Notes: a model not told the origin generated them from the sequence alone. Numbered from the stretch's first letter, positions 42,701-53,158 are shown. The stretch is 64,000 bases of DNA from Streptomyces massasporeus (GCF_014648995.1 NZ_BMSE01000002.1:496001-560000), one strand, 5' to 3'. Translations and numbers: made by a program.

Positions 42701-45700
42701 ATGCTCGAACCGACCGAACCCACAGAGGGTTCCGAACAGAACACTCCCAGCGACACCCTGCCGCCCCGCCGGCGGCGGCGTGCCGCGTCCCGCCCGGCGG
42801 GTCCGCCCACCGGTGCCTCTTCCGACGCGCCGGTGGAGACCGTCGCGCCGGCCATACCGGTCGCCGAGGCCGAGGATCTCGCGGCCGACGTCGTGGAGGC
42901 AGACGAGGTCGAGGAAGCCACGGCCGAGGCGGACAAGGCTCCCGAGGCCGTTGTGAGCGACGAGGCCGCCGCGCCCGCCCCGCCCAAGCGGCGTCGCGCC
43001 GTGCGCCGTGCCTCCGCGCCCACCGGCGCTCCGGAGGCGGCCGAGGCCGCCGAGACCGTGGTCAAGGCGACGGCCGGAACTCCCGCCGCCGAGCCGGCCG
43101 AGGCCGTCACCCTCGCCGCGTCCACCGACGTGACCGAGGACGCCGCTCCCAAGCGCACCCGCCGTCGCGCCACCCGCACCGTGACCTCGCCCACCGCCGC
43201 TCCGGCGGAGACCGCCGAGACCGTCGCCGCTCCGGCGCAGGCGGCCGAGACCGTCGCCGCCCCGGCCGTGTCGGAAGCCCCGGAGCCGACGGCCGTGGCC
43301 GAAGGTGCCGAGGCCGCTGAAGCTGAAGAGGCTGCTCCGCGTCGGACTCGCCGGCGTGCCTCGCGGCGGGCGTCCGCGCCCGCCGGGGCGCCTTCCGCCG
43401 CGGACGCGGTGGGGGGCAACGCCGAGGAGGCGAAGGCACCCGTGACCGAGAACCCCGCCGCCGAGCCCGCCCGCGCGTCCGAGGCGACCGCCTCCGAGAC
43501 CGCTGCCGCGGAGCCCGCCCGTGCTGCCGACGCCCCCGTCGAGGCCGCCGAGTCGGCCGAAGAGGCCGGACCGCGGCGCCGTCGCCGCGTCGTGCGCCGG
43601 GCCGCCAGTGGCTTCGCCGAGCCCGCCCAGCCCGCCAAGGGCGCGAAGGCCTCGAAGGCCGCCGCCCGGGCGACCGCGGGTGCGGCCGACGGCGAGAGCG
43701 AGCCGACGTCGCGTCCGAGGCGGCCCGCCGTCGCGCTGTTCCAGGCGCCCGTCTTCACCGAGCCCCAGTTCCAGACCCCGGAGCGGGCCGCTGCAGCGGC
43801 CGCCGCCGAGGCGGCCGGGGCCGAGGAGCCGCAGGAGGCCGAGGAGTCCGAGGAGTCCGCGCCGGCCGAGGCCCAGCGCGAGGAGCAGACCGGCGGCTCC
43901 CGCCGTCGGCGCCGTCGCCGGGGTGCCGGCGACGAGCCCGAGACCCAGGCCCCCGAGACCGCCGCCGCCGACACCTCCGCCGATGAGGCGGAGGAGGCCG
44001 ACGAGTCCGCCGAGGACCAGGCCGACGGCGACGACCAGGACGAGTCCGAGGGCACCGGCTCGCGCCGCCGCCGTCGCCGGGGAGGCCGCCGCCGCAGGCG
44101 CGGTGAGTCCGCCGACTCCGACGGTGAGGGCGGCGAGGACGCCGAGTCCGAGCAGGGCGCCGCGCAGGACACCGAGGACGGCGCCGAGGAGGACGACGAG
44201 GACTCCGACGACGCCACCGACCGCGACGAGTCCGGCGGAGGCGGCTCCAGCAGCAGCCGCCGGCGCCGTCGCCGCCGTCGCCGCGCCGGTGACTCCGGCA
44301 CCGACTCCGAGCCCTCCGACGACGACCCCGAGCGCACGGTCGTCAAGGTCCGCGAGCCCCGCCCCAAGGCCGAGCCGTCCGACGAGGTGCAGTCCATCAA
44401 GGGCTCGACCCGTCTGGAGGCCAAGAAGCAGCGCCGCCGCGAAGGCCGCGAGCAGGGCCGCCGGCGCGTGCCGATCATCACCGAGGCCGAGTTCCTGGCC
44501 CGCCGCGAGGCCGTCGAGCGTGTCATGGTCGTCCGCCAGCACGGCGACCGCACGCAGATCGGCGTCCTCGAGGACGACGTGCTCGTCGAGCACTACGTCA
44601 ACAAGGAGCAGGCGACCTCGTACGTCGGCAACGTCTACCTCGGCAAGGTGCAGAACGTGCTGCCGTCGATGGAGGCCGCCTTCATCGACATCGGCAAGGG
44701 CCGCAACGCCGTCCTGTACGCCGGTGAGGTCAACTTCGAGGCGCTCGGCATGGCCCACGGGCCGCGCCGTATCGAGTCCGCCCTGAAGTCCGGCCAGTCC
44801 GTGCTCGTCCAGGTGACGAAGGACCCGATCGGTCACAAGGGCGCCCGCCTGACCAGCCAGGTCTCCCTCCCGGGCCGCTACCTCGTGTACGTGCCCGAGG
44901 GCTCCATGACCGGCATCAGCCGCAAGCTGCCCGACACCGAGCGGGCCCGGCTGAAGACCATCCTCAAGAAGATCGTCCCCGAGGACGCGGGCGTCATCGT
45001 GCGCACCGCCGCCGAGGGCGCGAGCGAGGACGAGCTGCGCCGGGACGTCGAGCGGCTGCAGCAGCAGTGGGAGGACATCCAGAAGAAGGCCAAGGGCGGC
45101 AACGCTCCGACGCTGCTGTACGGCGAGCCGGACATGACCGTCCGGGTCGTGCGCGACATCTTCAACGAGGACTTCTCCAAGGTCGTCGTCAGCGGTGACG
45201 AGGCGTGGTCGACCATCCACGGCTACGTCTCGCACGTCGCGCCGGACCTCGCCGAGCGGCTGTCGAAGTGGACCTCCGAGGTCGACGTCTTCGCCACCTA
45301 CCGGATCGACGAGCAGCTCGCCAAGGCCCTCGACCGCAAGGTGTGGCTGCCCAGCGGCGGTTCGCTGGTGATCGACCGGACCGAGGCGATGGTCGTCGTC
45401 GACGTCAACACCGGCAAGTTCACCGGCCAGGGCGGCAACCTCGAGGAGACCGTCACCAGGAACAACCTGGAGGCGGCCGAGGAGATCGTGCGTCAGCTGC
45501 GGCTGCGCGACCTCGGCGGCATCATCGTCATCGACTTCATCGACATGGTGCTGGAGTCCAACCGGGACCTGGTGCTGCGGCGCCTGCTGGAGTGCCTGGG
45601 CCGGGACCGTACGAAGCACCAGGTCGCGGAAGTGACCTCGCTCGGGCTCGTGCAGATGACCCGCAAGCGGGTCGGGCAGGGCCTGCTGGAGTCCTTCTCC

Positions 45701-46858
45701 GAGACCTGCGTCCACTGCAACGGACGCGGCGTCATCGTGCACATGGAGCAGCCGACGGCCGCCGGGGGCGGCGGCAAGCGCAAGAAGCGCGCGCGTGCCG
45801 GCGCCGCCGAGCAGCCGCACGTGCACGAGGCGGCCGTCGAGACCGCCGAGCAGGAGGCCGAGACCGAGGCCGAGGTCGGAGCCGAGGCCGCCGAGCCGAT
45901 CGCGCTGCCCGAGCCGTCCTTCGAGCCCGACGAGGAGCTGTACAGCAGCGCCGCCGAGGCGGAGGCCGCGGCCGGCCGCGGACGGTCGCGTCGCCGGGCC
46001 GGCCGGCGGGCGTCGGCGCCGGCGGGCTCCCCGCGCGGTGAGGCCGCCGAGCCGAAGGCCGAGCAGGGCAGGGACCGCACCCGGCGCGGCCGGGGCCGGG
46101 CCGAGCAGGCCGAGGCCGAGGCGCCGACGGCTCAGGAGGTGACCGCCGAGCAGGAGGTCGCCCGTCCGGTGCAGCCGGAGACGGCCGCCGAAGCCCAGGC
46201 CGAGCCGATGGCCATGGAGGACCCGGTGGTCGAGGCCGCTCCGGTCGTCGAGGCCGCTCCGGCCGAGGAGGCCGCGCCCAAGGGCCGTACCCGGCGTCGG
46301 GCCACCCGCAAGGTGTCCGCTCCGGCCGGTTCCCCGGCGGGGGCCGAGGCGACCGTGGTGACGGTCGCCGAGACCGCGCCCGCGGCCACCGAGGTGGCCG
46401 AGCAGGCCGAGGCCGCCGAGCCGGTCGCCGAGGCGCCCGCGGAGAGCGCCGCCCCGGCCCGTCCGCGTCGCCGCGCCGTGCGCAAGCCCACGGTGTCCAC
46501 GGCGTCCGAGGACACGGCCGTCGTGGTCGTCCCGTCGGCCGCGTCCGAGGAGGCTCCGGAGGCTCCCGTGTCCGCGGAGGCGCCCGCGTCGGACGGTGCC
46601 GTCACCGAGGAGGCCGCCGAGGAGTCGGCGCCCGCCAAGAAGACGGCCCGCAAGACGGCCAAGAAGGCCACGGCGAAGAAGGCCGCCACCACCAAGAAGA
46701 CGGCGGCGAAGAAGACCGCCGCCAAGAAGACGACGGCCAAGAAGGCGGCGAAGACCACCAAGACCGCCGCCAAGAAGACCACGTCGAAGAAGACCGTGGC
46801 GGCGGAGCAGTCGGCCTCGTCCGCGTCCTCCGTCTCGGCCTCCACCGACGAGGGCTGA
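42701..46858 (+). CDS. rne: ribonuclease E/G with very large low-complexity arms
   Basis: A 1385-aa endoribonuclease for mRNA decay and rRNA processing. The catalytic core (about 600-1030) has the S1 part (YVGNVYLGKVQNVLPSMEAA), the Mg-binding aspartates in AMVVVDVNTGKF and IIVIDFIDM, and the Zn-link CVHC. The 600-residue N-terminal arm repeats a module of the type RRxRRxAxRxxSAPxGAP at about 22, 94, 150, 213 and 291, then has Arg runs (about 400, 454, 516) between acidic stretches. The module recurs after the core (about 1095, 1194, 1255), and residues 1312-1367 are a histone-H1-like KTAAKK tail. ATG 42701 has CGGGAG upstream. Such arms bind RNA and can form condensates. Confidence 0.95.
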   Translation: MLEPTEPTEGSEQNTPSDTLPPRRRRRAASRPAGPPTGASSDAPVETVAPAIPVAEAEDLAADVVEADEVEEATAEADKAPEAVVSDEAAAPAPPKRRRAVRRASAPTGAPEAAEAAETVVKATAGTPAAEPAEAVTLAASTDVTEDAAPKRTRRRATRTVTSPTAAPAETAETVAAPAQAAETVAAPAVSEAPEPTAVAEGAEAAEAEEAAPRRTRRRASRRASAPAGAPSAADAVGGNAEEAKAPVTENPAAEPARASEATASETAAAEPARAADAPVEAAESAEEAGPRRRRRVVRRAASGFAEPAQPAKGAKASKAAARATAGAADGESEPTSRPRRPAVALFQAPVFTEPQFQTPERAAAAAAAEAAGAEEPQEAEESEESAPAEAQREEQTGGSRRRRRRRGAGDEPETQAPETAAADTSADEAEEADESAEDQADGDDQDESEGTGSRRRRRRGGRRRRRGESADSDGEGGEDAESEQGAAQDTEDGAEEDDEDSDDATDRDESGGGGSSSSRRRRRRRRRAGDSGTDSEPSDDDPERTVVKVREPRPKAEPSDEVQSIKGSTRLEAKKQRRREGREQGRRRVPIITEAEFLARREAVERVMVVRQHGDRTQIGVLEDDVLVEHYVNKEQATSYVGNVYLGKVQNVLPSMEAAFIDIGKGRNAVLYAGEVNFEALGMAHGPRRIESALKSGQSVLVQVTKDPIGHKGARLTSQVSLPGRYLVYVPEGSMTGISRKLPDTERARLKTILKKIVPEDAGVIVRTAAEGASEDELRRDVERLQQQWEDIQKKAKGGNAPTLLYGEPDMTVRVVRDIFNEDFSKVVVSGDEAWSTIHGYVSHVAPDLAERLSKWTSEVDVFATYRIDEQLAKALDRKVWLPSGGSLVIDRTEAMVVVDVNTGKFTGQGGNLEETVTRNNLEAAEEIVRQLRLRDLGGIIVIDFIDMVLESNRDLVLRRLLECLGRDRTKHQVAEVTSLGLVQMTRKRVGQGLLESFSETCVHCNGRGVIVHMEQPTAAGGGGKRKKRARAGAAEQPHVHEAAVETAEQEAETEAEVGAEAAEPIALPEPSFEPDEELYSSAAEAEAAAGRGRSRRRAGRRASAPAGSPRGEAAEPKAEQGRDRTRRGRGRAEQAEAEAPTAQEVTAEQEVARPVQPETAAEAQAEPMAMEDPVVEAAPVVEAAPAEEAAPKGRTRRRATRKVSAPAGSPAGAEATVVTVAETAPAATEVAEQAEAAEPVAEAPAESAAPARPRRRAVRKPTVSTASEDTAVVVVPSAASEEAPEAPVSAEAPASDGAVTEEAAEESAPAKKTARKTAKKATAKKAATTKKTAAKKTAAKKTTAKKAAKTTKTAAKKTTSKKTVAAEQSASSASSVSASTDEG

Positions 46859-46867
46859 GATCCACTG

Positions 46868-46898
46868 CCTGTGCGACCGGCGTGACCGGTCGCACAGG
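46868..46898 (+). terminator. terminator after rne
   Basis: Perfect 13-bp stem CCTGTGCGACCGG and complement with a 5-nt loop, 9 bp after the rne stop. The rplU promoter and leader occupy 46900-47087; I see no known leader structure in it. Confidence 0.85.
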
Positions 46899-47087
46899 TG
46901 GCGGGCCCGGCTCGGTTTGACCCCTTCGGCCGCGGCCCCGTAACCTTGACCGTCGGCGTGTCGACTGACGCGTCTACATCCCCGTAAACCTCATCCTCCG
47001 GGCGCCGGGCGCCAGGAGAGGCTGCTCGCTGAGTCGGGCGGCTGGCCTGCGGGGGTGCCGTTTCCCGAGCTAGAGAGTGAGTCCCGC

Positions 47088-47408
47088 GTGTACGCCATCG
47101 TGCGCAGCGGTGGTCGCCAGCACAAGGTTGCTGTCGGCGACATCGTTGAGGTTGACAAGATTTCCACTGCCAAGGTTGGCGACTCGGTCGAGCTCTCGAC
47201 CCTGCTCGTTGTCGACGGCGACGCCGTGACCAGCGACCCGTGGGTGCTGGCCGGCATCAAGGTCCAGGCCGAGGTCGTGGACCACCACAAGGGCCAGAAG
47301 ATCGACATTCTGCGCTACAAGAACAAGACCGGTTACCGCCGTCGCCAGGGCCACCGCCAGCAGTACACGGCGATCAAGGTCACTGAGATCCCCACGGCTG
47401 CGAAGTAA
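47088..47408 (+). CDS. rplU: 50S ribosomal protein L21
   Basis: A 106-aa protein of the large subunit, with the standard [20 protein letters not shown] start and the basic RNA-binding segment [22 protein letters not shown] 47088 gives the normal N-terminus; the frame extends to 47055 without reason. rpmA follows after 14 bp, the usual L21-L27-Obg order that links ribosome proteins with the assembly GTPase. Confidence 0.98.
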   Translation: MYAIVRSGGRQHKVAVGDIVEVDKISTAKVGDSVELSTLLVVDGDAVTSDPWVLAGIKVQAEVVDHHKGQKIDILRYKNKTGYRRRQGHRQQYTAIKVTEIPTAAK

Positions 47409-47422
47409 GGGACTGAGGAGAA

Positions 47423-47677
47423 ATGGCACACAAGAAGGGCGCATCGTCCACCCGGAACGGTCGCGACTCCAATGCCCAGCGGCTCGGCGTGAAGCGCTTC
47501 GGCGGTCAGGTCGTCAACGCGGGTGAGATCCTGGTCCGTCAGCGTGGCACCCACTTCCACCCGGGCTCCGGCGTCGGCCGTGGCGGCGACGACACGCTGT
47601 TCGCCCTCGAGGCCGGTTCGGTGCAGTTCGGCACCCACCGTGGCCGCAAGGTCGTGAACATCGTTCCGGTCGCCTGA
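47423..47677 (+). CDS. rpmA: 50S ribosomal protein L27
   Basis: An 84-aa protein whose N-terminus reaches the peptidyl-transferase centre. It begins [20 protein letters not shown], with [20 protein letters not shown] and [20 protein letters not shown] as expected. There is no cleavable N-terminal extension of the Firmicutes type. ATG 47423 has GAGGAG upstream. Confidence 0.98.
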   Translation: MAHKKGASSTRNGRDSNAQRLGVKRFGGQVVNAGEILVRQRGTHFHPGSGVGRGGDDTLFALEAGSVQFGTHRGRKVVNIVPVA

Positions 47678-47692
47678 TCGGAAGCTTTCGCG

Positions 47693-47730
47693 AGGCGGAC
47701 CTCACTTCCCTCACGGGAAGCGGGTCCGCC
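47693..47730 (+). terminator. terminator after rpmA
   Basis: A two-part stem: AGGCGGAC with GTCCGCC outside and CTTCC/GGAAG inside, followed by TTTCGCG. It partly separates the ribosomal pair from obg. Confidence 0.8.
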
Positions 47731-47801
47731 TTTCGCGTGTTACGCAGAGAGCAACCCCGTACAACCTCGTACACATACGTACGCACCTGGAGGCACACAC
47801 C

Positions 47802-49238
47802 ATGACCACCTTCGTGGACCGCGTCGAGCTGCACGTCGCCGCGGGTAGCGGAGGCCACGGCTGTGCCTCCGTCCACCGTGAGAAGTTCAAGCCCCTCGGC
47901 GGGCCGGACGGCGGTAACGGCGGGCGCGGCGGGGACGTGATCCTCACCGTCGACCAGTCGATCACCACGCTGCTCGACTACCACCACTCCCCGCACCGCA
48001 AGGCCACCAACGGCAAGCCCGGCGAGGGCGGCAACCGCTCCGGCAAGGACGGTCAGGACCTCGTCCTGCCGGTGCCGGACGGCACGGTCGTGCTGGACAA
48101 GGCGGGCAACGTCCTCGCCGACCTGGTCGGGCACGGCACGTCGTACGTCGCCGCGCAGGGTGGCCGGGGCGGACTCGGCAACGCGGCGCTGGCCTCCGCA
48201 CGGCGCAAGGCGCCCGGATTCGCGCTCCTCGGCGAGCCGGGAGACCTGCGGGACGTCGTCCTGGAGCTGAAGACCGTCGCCGACGTGGCCCTCGTCGGGT
48301 ACCCGAGCGCCGGCAAGTCGTCGCTGATCTCGGTACTGAGCGCCGCCAAGCCGAAGATCGCCGACTACCCCTTCACCACGCTCGTGCCGAACCTCGGTGT
48401 CGTCACGGCCGGTTCGACCGTCTACACGATCGCCGACGTGCCCGGTCTAATCCCCGGCGCCAGCCAGGGCAAGGGCCTGGGTCTCGAGTTCCTGCGGCAC
48501 GTGGAGCGGTGCAGTGTGCTCGTGCACGTCCTCGACACCGCGACGCTGGAGTCGGAGCGTGACCCCGTCTCCGACCTCGACATCATCGAGGAAGAGCTGC
48601 GGCAGTACGGCGGGCTGGACAACCGGCCGCGCATGGTCGTCCTGAACAAGATCGACGTACCGGACGGCAAGGATCTGGCCGAGATGGTGCGCCCCGACCT
48701 GGAGACGCGCGGCTACCGCGTGTTCGAGGTCTCGGCCGTGGCGCACATGGGCCTGAAGGAGCTGTCCTTCGCGCTCGCCGAGCTCGTGGCGCAGTCGCGG
48801 GCCGCGAAGCCGAAGGAAGAGGCCACCCGGATCGTCATCCGGCCCAAGGCCGTGGACGACACCGGCTTCACCGTGACGCAGGAGGCCGACGGCCTGTTCC
48901 GGGTACGCGGTGAGAAGCCCGAACGCTGGGTGCGCCAGACCGACTTCAACAACGACGAGGCCGTCGGCTACCTCGCCGACCGGCTCAACCGGCTCGGTGT
49001 CGAGCAGGAGCTGATGAAGGCGGGCGCCCGGGGCGGCGACGGCGTCGCCATCGGCCCCGAGGACAACGCGGTCGTCTTCGACTGGGAACCGTCCATGACG
49101 GCCGGCGCCGAGATGCTCGGCCGGCGCGGTGAGGACCACCGACTCGAGGGGGAGCGGCCCGCCGCGCAGCGCCGCAAGGACCGGCAGGCCGAACGGGACG
49201 AGGCGCAGCAGGAGTTCGACGACTTCGAGCCGTTCTGA
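47802..49238 (+). CDS. obg: Obg-family GTPase
   Basis: A 478-aa GTPase of ribosome assembly that in Streptomyces also affects sporulation. The glycine-rich Obg fold (1-158, [38 protein letters not shown]) is followed by the G domain with P-loop GYPSAGKSS near 166, [10 protein letters not shown] (G3) and NKID near 282, then the OCT domain (about 345-425). The C-terminus is an acidic and Arg-rich tail of 50 residues. ATG 47802 has CTGGAGG upstream. It follows rplU-rpmA as in most bacteria. Confidence 0.98.
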   Translation: MTTFVDRVELHVAAGSGGHGCASVHREKFKPLGGPDGGNGGRGGDVILTVDQSITTLLDYHHSPHRKATNGKPGEGGNRSGKDGQDLVLPVPDGTVVLDKAGNVLADLVGHGTSYVAAQGGRGGLGNAALASARRKAPGFALLGEPGDLRDVVLELKTVADVALVGYPSAGKSSLISVLSAAKPKIADYPFTTLVPNLGVVTAGSTVYTIADVPGLIPGASQGKGLGLEFLRHVERCSVLVHVLDTATLESERDPVSDLDIIEEELRQYGGLDNRPRMVVLNKIDVPDGKDLAEMVRPDLETRGYRVFEVSAVAHMGLKELSFALAELVAQSRAAKPKEEATRIVIRPKAVDDTGFTVTQEADGLFRVRGEKPERWVRQTDFNNDEAVGYLADRLNRLGVEQELMKAGARGGDGVAIGPEDNAVVFDWEPSMTAGAEMLGRRGEDHRLEGERPAAQRRKDRQAERDEAQQEFDDFEPF

Positions 49239-49370
49239 GTTAACAAACAGCAAATTCGCAACGGACTTCGGTGCAACCAAGTCGTTCTTCGGTGAGTCGT
49301 ACAGGGTGGCGCCGGTGGGGATCTTGTTCCCCACCGCGCCGTAACTGCCCAGCGGATCAACGGAGTTGAC

Positions 49371-50861
49371 GTGCCTCAGTCCATGAGCAAGCGCAGGGTC
49401 GGCCGAGCGGTCGCCGCGGCCATCGCCGTCGTCGCGGCCGTGACCACCCCGGTGGCCGCCGCCCCGGCCGCCCCGGCCGCCCCGTCCGTCGCGAAGAAGC
49501 TCCAGGACGACTTCAACGGCGACGGCTACCAGGACCTGGCCGTCGCCGCCTCGCGCGGAAAGGTCGACGGGCAGGCCCAGGCCGGTTACGTGGCCGTCGT
49601 GTACGGCTCGGCCAAGGGTCTCGACCTCACCCACAAGCAGGTCCTCAGCCAGAACACCCCGGGTATACCGGGTGCCGCGGAGACGAACGACGACTACGGC
49701 GACGGTCTCGCCGCCGGCGACCTGGACGGCGACGGCTACGCCGACCTGGTCGTGGGTGCCCCGGGTGAGAGCGTCGGAGACGTCAGGGCGGCCGGCACGC
49801 TCGCCGTGCTGTGGGGCGGGAAGCAGGGCCTGTCCGGCGGCACGGCCGTGGCCACCGGCACCGAGGAGGACCGGGTCGACCCCGAGACTCCGGCGCTCGG
49901 CGACTTCGACGGCGACGGCCAGCTGGACCTCGCCACCGGCAACCGCCTGCTGTCCGGGCCGTTCGACCGCACCACGGGCGCCGCGAAGAGCCGGACCCTG
50001 GCCATCGAGCCCGCGTACGTCACGGACGACGTGGCGGCCGGGGACGTCGACCACGACGGCATCACGGACCTGGTCGCGCTCATCCATGACGTCAGCGACG
50101 ACGACATGCACGACCCCGACTACAGGCACCGGCGCGCGGTCTTCCTGCGGGGCACCCGTGACGGCCTGAGCGCCCCCGCCCCGGTGAACAACCCCGACGG
50201 CACGCGCATGCGCGGCGGCGAGAGCCTCGGCGTCGGCGACGTGGACAAGGACGGGTACGCCGACCTCGTCATCGGCCGCCCGAACGACGGCTTCGGCGAA
50301 GTCGACCTCGACGACCCGCTGTTGAAGGGCGGCCAGATCGGCGTGGTGCACGGCTCGGCGAACGGACCCGACACCTCCCGTACGACGATCATCACGCAGG
50401 AAACCCCGGGTGTGCCCGGAAGCTCGGAGTGGTCCGACAGTTTCGGCGGGTCCATCTCCGTCGGTGACGTCAACGCCGACGGCTACGCGGACGTCTCCAC
50501 CGGCAGCTCGAGCGAGGACCTCGGCGAGGTGTACGCGGCCGGCCAGGTGACCATCCTGCGCGGCGGCAGGTCCGGGCTCACCGGGAACGGCGCCTACAGC
50601 ATCAGCCAGAACACCGAGAACGTCCCGGGCACCGCGGAGCAGAACGACTTCTTCGGCGCCGACACCAACCTGCTCGACGTCAACGGCGACGGCCGGGCCG
50701 AGCTGTTCGCCGGCGCCACCGGCGAGAACCGGGACGGCGGCGTCTGGGCGTTCCCCAACCCGGTGAACACCCCCACCGCAACCGGCTCGGTCAGCTTCGG
50801 CGCGGGCACCCTCGGCACGGTCAAGAGCGGCTCCTCCCTCGGCAGGGGTTTCGCACGCTGA
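49371..50861 (+). CDS. secreted FG-GAP repeat (integrin-alpha-like) protein
   Basis: A 496-aa exported protein. A signal peptide (KRRVGRAVAAAIAVVAAVTT, cleavage near AAPAAP) leads to seven beta-propeller blades. Each has a calcium loop of the DxNxDG or DxDxDG type (DFNGDGYQD, DLDGDGYAD, DFDGDGQLD, DVDHDGITD, DVDKDGYAD, DVNADGYAD, DVNGDGRAE) and a GAP-like turn such as VVGAPGESV. Streptomyces encode many such FG-GAP proteins; they are probably adhesive or scaffolding and have no known enzymatic role. The start is GTG 49371 (CGGAG upstream) or the in-frame ATG 49383. Confidence 0.88.
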   Translation: MPQSMSKRRVGRAVAAAIAVVAAVTTPVAAAPAAPAAPSVAKKLQDDFNGDGYQDLAVAASRGKVDGQAQAGYVAVVYGSAKGLDLTHKQVLSQNTPGIPGAAETNDDYGDGLAAGDLDGDGYADLVVGAPGESVGDVRAAGTLAVLWGGKQGLSGGTAVATGTEEDRVDPETPALGDFDGDGQLDLATGNRLLSGPFDRTTGAAKSRTLAIEPAYVTDDVAAGDVDHDGITDLVALIHDVSDDDMHDPDYRHRRAVFLRGTRDGLSAPAPVNNPDGTRMRGGESLGVGDVDKDGYADLVIGRPNDGFGEVDLDDPLLKGGQIGVVHGSANGPDTSRTTIITQETPGVPGSSEWSDSFGGSISVGDVNADGYADVSTGSSSEDLGEVYAAGQVTILRGGRSGLTGNGAYSISQNTENVPGTAEQNDFFGADTNLLDVNGDGRAELFAGATGENRDGGVWAFPNPVNTPTATGSVSFGAGTLGTVKSGSSLGRGFAR

Positions 50862-51040
50862 CCCGTTACTGATCACTTGTCAGACTCGCCCCGGCAACGG
50901 CTTGTTCCGATGCTGGCGGCGAGTCTCTCTTTGTCTGCTTAGTTGTCATGTACGTGAACCCCGGCGTTCAGCGGGCGGACCGCCCGCGAGCGTGAAGCTT
51001 CCCAGTGTCCAAGTGGCCAGCGAGGTAAGGGAGTCAGCCG

Positions 51041-52591
51041 ATGACCGGAGCAGTATCCCCCGACCGACGCCGCTTTCTGACCGCAGGAGCCGCGGTGCTC
51101 GGCGCCGCGGCCTCCGCCCAGCTGTGGCTCCCGGCCGCCGCCCGAGCGGCCGAGACGCCGTTGCCCGACGGTGTGTTCAGCCTCGGCGTCTCCTCGGGCG
51201 ACCCGCTGCCGGACGGCATCGTGCTGTGGACCAGACTCGCCCCGGACCCGCTGAACGGCGGCGGCATGCCCGACCGGCCGGTGCCGGTGGAGTGGCAGCT
51301 CGCCGAGGACCCCCGGTTCAGAAAGCTCGCCCGACAGGGCACCGCGCAGGCACGGCCCGAGTACGGACACAGCGTTCACGTGGACGTACGCGGGCTGCGC
51401 GCGGACCGTACGTACTGGTACCGCTTCCGCACCAGCGGGCAGCTCTCGCCCGTCGGCCGCACCCGTACCGCGCCCCACCCTCACAGCTCCGGTGGCTCCC
51501 TGCGCATGGCCCTCGCCTCCTGCCAGAACTGGCAGCACGGCTATTTCACGCCATACGCAGACATGCTTGATCAGGACCCGGACGTCGTGGTGTTCGTCGG
51601 CGACTACATCTACGAGTCCACGCCCTCGGCGACGGGCGTACGGCGGCACGAGGGCACCGGTGAGCCGTTCAGCCTCGTCCAGTACCGCAACCGCTACGCG
51701 CAGTACCGCACCGACCCCGACCTCGCGGCGATGCACGCGAGCGCGCCCTTCGTGGTGACCTTCGACGACCACGAGGTGGACAACGACTTCGCCGGCGAGA
51801 TCCCGCAGGACCCGGACAAGCAGCCGCACGACGCGTTCGTCGCCCGGCTGACCGCTGCCTACCAGGCCTTCTACGAGCACATGCCGGTCCGTGCCACCGC
51901 CGTCCCGGACGGCCCGCACATCCGGATGTACCGCCGCCTGGAGTTCGGCCGCCTGGCCCGGCTCAACGTCCTGGACACCCGCCAGTACCGCAGCGACCAG
52001 GCAACCAGCCAGGCCGGCGCCCAGGACCCGTCGCTGACCATGCTCGGCGCCCGGCAGAAGCGGTGGCTGCTGAACGGGCTGCAGGACTCGCCCGCCCGCT
52101 GGAACCTCATCGCCTCCCAGATCATGATGGCCGAGACGGACCTCCAGGTGGGCGAGGGCAAGCTCTGGTTCTACGACGCCTGGGACGGCTACCAGGCCGA
52201 ACGCAACGCGTTCATGGAGGAGTTCCGGCAGGTCCGCAACCCCGTGGTGCTCTCCGGCGACCGGCACCTGACGATGATCAGCGACCTCAAGGAGGACTAC
52301 GCCGACCCGGACTCCAGGGTCGTCGGCGCCGAGTTCGTCGGCACCTCCGTCTCCAGCAACGGCGACCAGGACCAGGCCGCCTTCCGTAAGGAGTGGGACC
52401 CGCGGCGCCCGGACAACCCGCACTGGAAGCTGCTCGACGCCCACCGCGGCTACCACCTCTTCGACGTCCGCCGTGACGGCATCGACGCCCAGGTGAGGGT
52501 GGTCGACACCGTGCGGCAGCCGACCTCGACGCCGAGCACGCTGGCGAGGCTGCGGGTCGAGGCGGGCCGCCCGGGCGTCGAGGTCGTCTGA
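51041..52591 (+). CDS. phoD: PhoD-like alkaline phosphatase, Tat-exported
   Basis: A 516-aa enzyme. The Tat signal peptide RRRFLTAGAAVLGAAASAQL is at residues 9-28, as expected for metal-loaded PhoD. PhoD features follow: FSLGVSSGDPLPDGIVLWTR in the N-terminal domain, then the metal ligands in FVGDYIYE, VTFDDHEVDND and VVLSGDRHLTM. It hydrolyses phosphodiesters and monoesters, including teichoic acids in other bacteria, which is notable because a wall polyol-phosphate cluster starts 500 bp downstream. ATG 51041 follows a region with two weak GTTCA-type half-sites but no clear PHO box. Confidence 0.92.
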   Translation: MTGAVSPDRRRFLTAGAAVLGAAASAQLWLPAAARAAETPLPDGVFSLGVSSGDPLPDGIVLWTRLAPDPLNGGGMPDRPVPVEWQLAEDPRFRKLARQGTAQARPEYGHSVHVDVRGLRADRTYWYRFRTSGQLSPVGRTRTAPHPHSSGGSLRMALASCQNWQHGYFTPYADMLDQDPDVVVFVGDYIYESTPSATGVRRHEGTGEPFSLVQYRNRYAQYRTDPDLAAMHASAPFVVTFDDHEVDNDFAGEIPQDPDKQPHDAFVARLTAAYQAFYEHMPVRATAVPDGPHIRMYRRLEFGRLARLNVLDTRQYRSDQATSQAGAQDPSLTMLGARQKRWLLNGLQDSPARWNLIASQIMMAETDLQVGEGKLWFYDAWDGYQAERNAFMEEFRQVRNPVVLSGDRHLTMISDLKEDYADPDSRVVGAEFVGTSVSSNGDQDQAAFRKEWDPRRPDNPHWKLLDAHRGYHLFDVRRDGIDAQVRVVDTVRQPTSTPSTLARLRVEAGRPGVEVV

Positions 52592-52610
52592 CCCGCCCCG
52601 CGAGGCGCGT

Positions 52611-52640
52611 GAGCCCGGGACTCCTCGGAGTCCCGGGCTC
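52611..52640 (+). terminator. terminator after the phosphatase gene
   Basis: Perfect 14-bp stem GAGCCCGGGACTCC and complement with a 2-nt loop, 19 bp after the stop, followed by TTCGTC. Confidence 0.85.
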
Positions 52641-53158
52641 TTCGTCGTACGGGACGTGTGAGATGTGTGAGAAGTCCGACCCGGTCTCGCGGTGTATTGC
52701 TCGCGCCGAGACCGAAATGCTGCGCAATCGCAACCAGGAATTCGGCAATGAGCTGCCGGGAGAGCGGTATTCGCGGTCGGCCCGCATCAAGAACGCGTGC
52801 CGCCACGGGTCCCGGGAAGTGCGGATCCGCACACCGCGGCCCCGTGACCGCCCCGGCGAGCGGCGGCCGTGGTGCACGGGGCGCCGTCAAAGCGCGTACC
52901 GTGCACAGGACATCGTCCCAAGGAGCCCGTGAGGGCCCTCGGTCACCGCCGCCCCGAGCGGCTCCGCTGTCGCTGGGCTTCTGTGCAGTTACTCACAGCG
53001 CATTTCCCGGGGCTCGCGCAGCCGTCTCGCAATCAGCGGCGTCTCCAGGTGAATGAGAGGTTGCGCGCACATATGCGGTGGAGGTCGCTCACCTTGCATT
53101 GCGGTAACCACAAGTGGGACCATTTCCAAGTTCCCTGTCGCCCCAAGGTAGGTCACCT
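52641..53158. other. intergenic region before the wall-polymer cluster
   Basis: About 520 bp without a gene I can support; the short frames here lack codon bias. The last 100 bp are A/T-richer (CATATGCGG, CTTGCATTGCGG) and should hold the promoter of the CDP-ribitol synthase gene. I see no palindrome of note. Confidence 0.4.

Noticed and set aside
41771..45826. A 1351-aa open frame on the minus strand opposite rne
   Set aside because: It mirrors the repetitive G/C-rich rne coding sequence, has shadow codon use (G/L/V-rich, no domains) and no ribosome site.
50940..51040. PHO box before the phoD gene
   Set aside because: GTTCA-type half-sites occur in opposite orientations, but no 11-bp direct repeats as required for PhoP binding.
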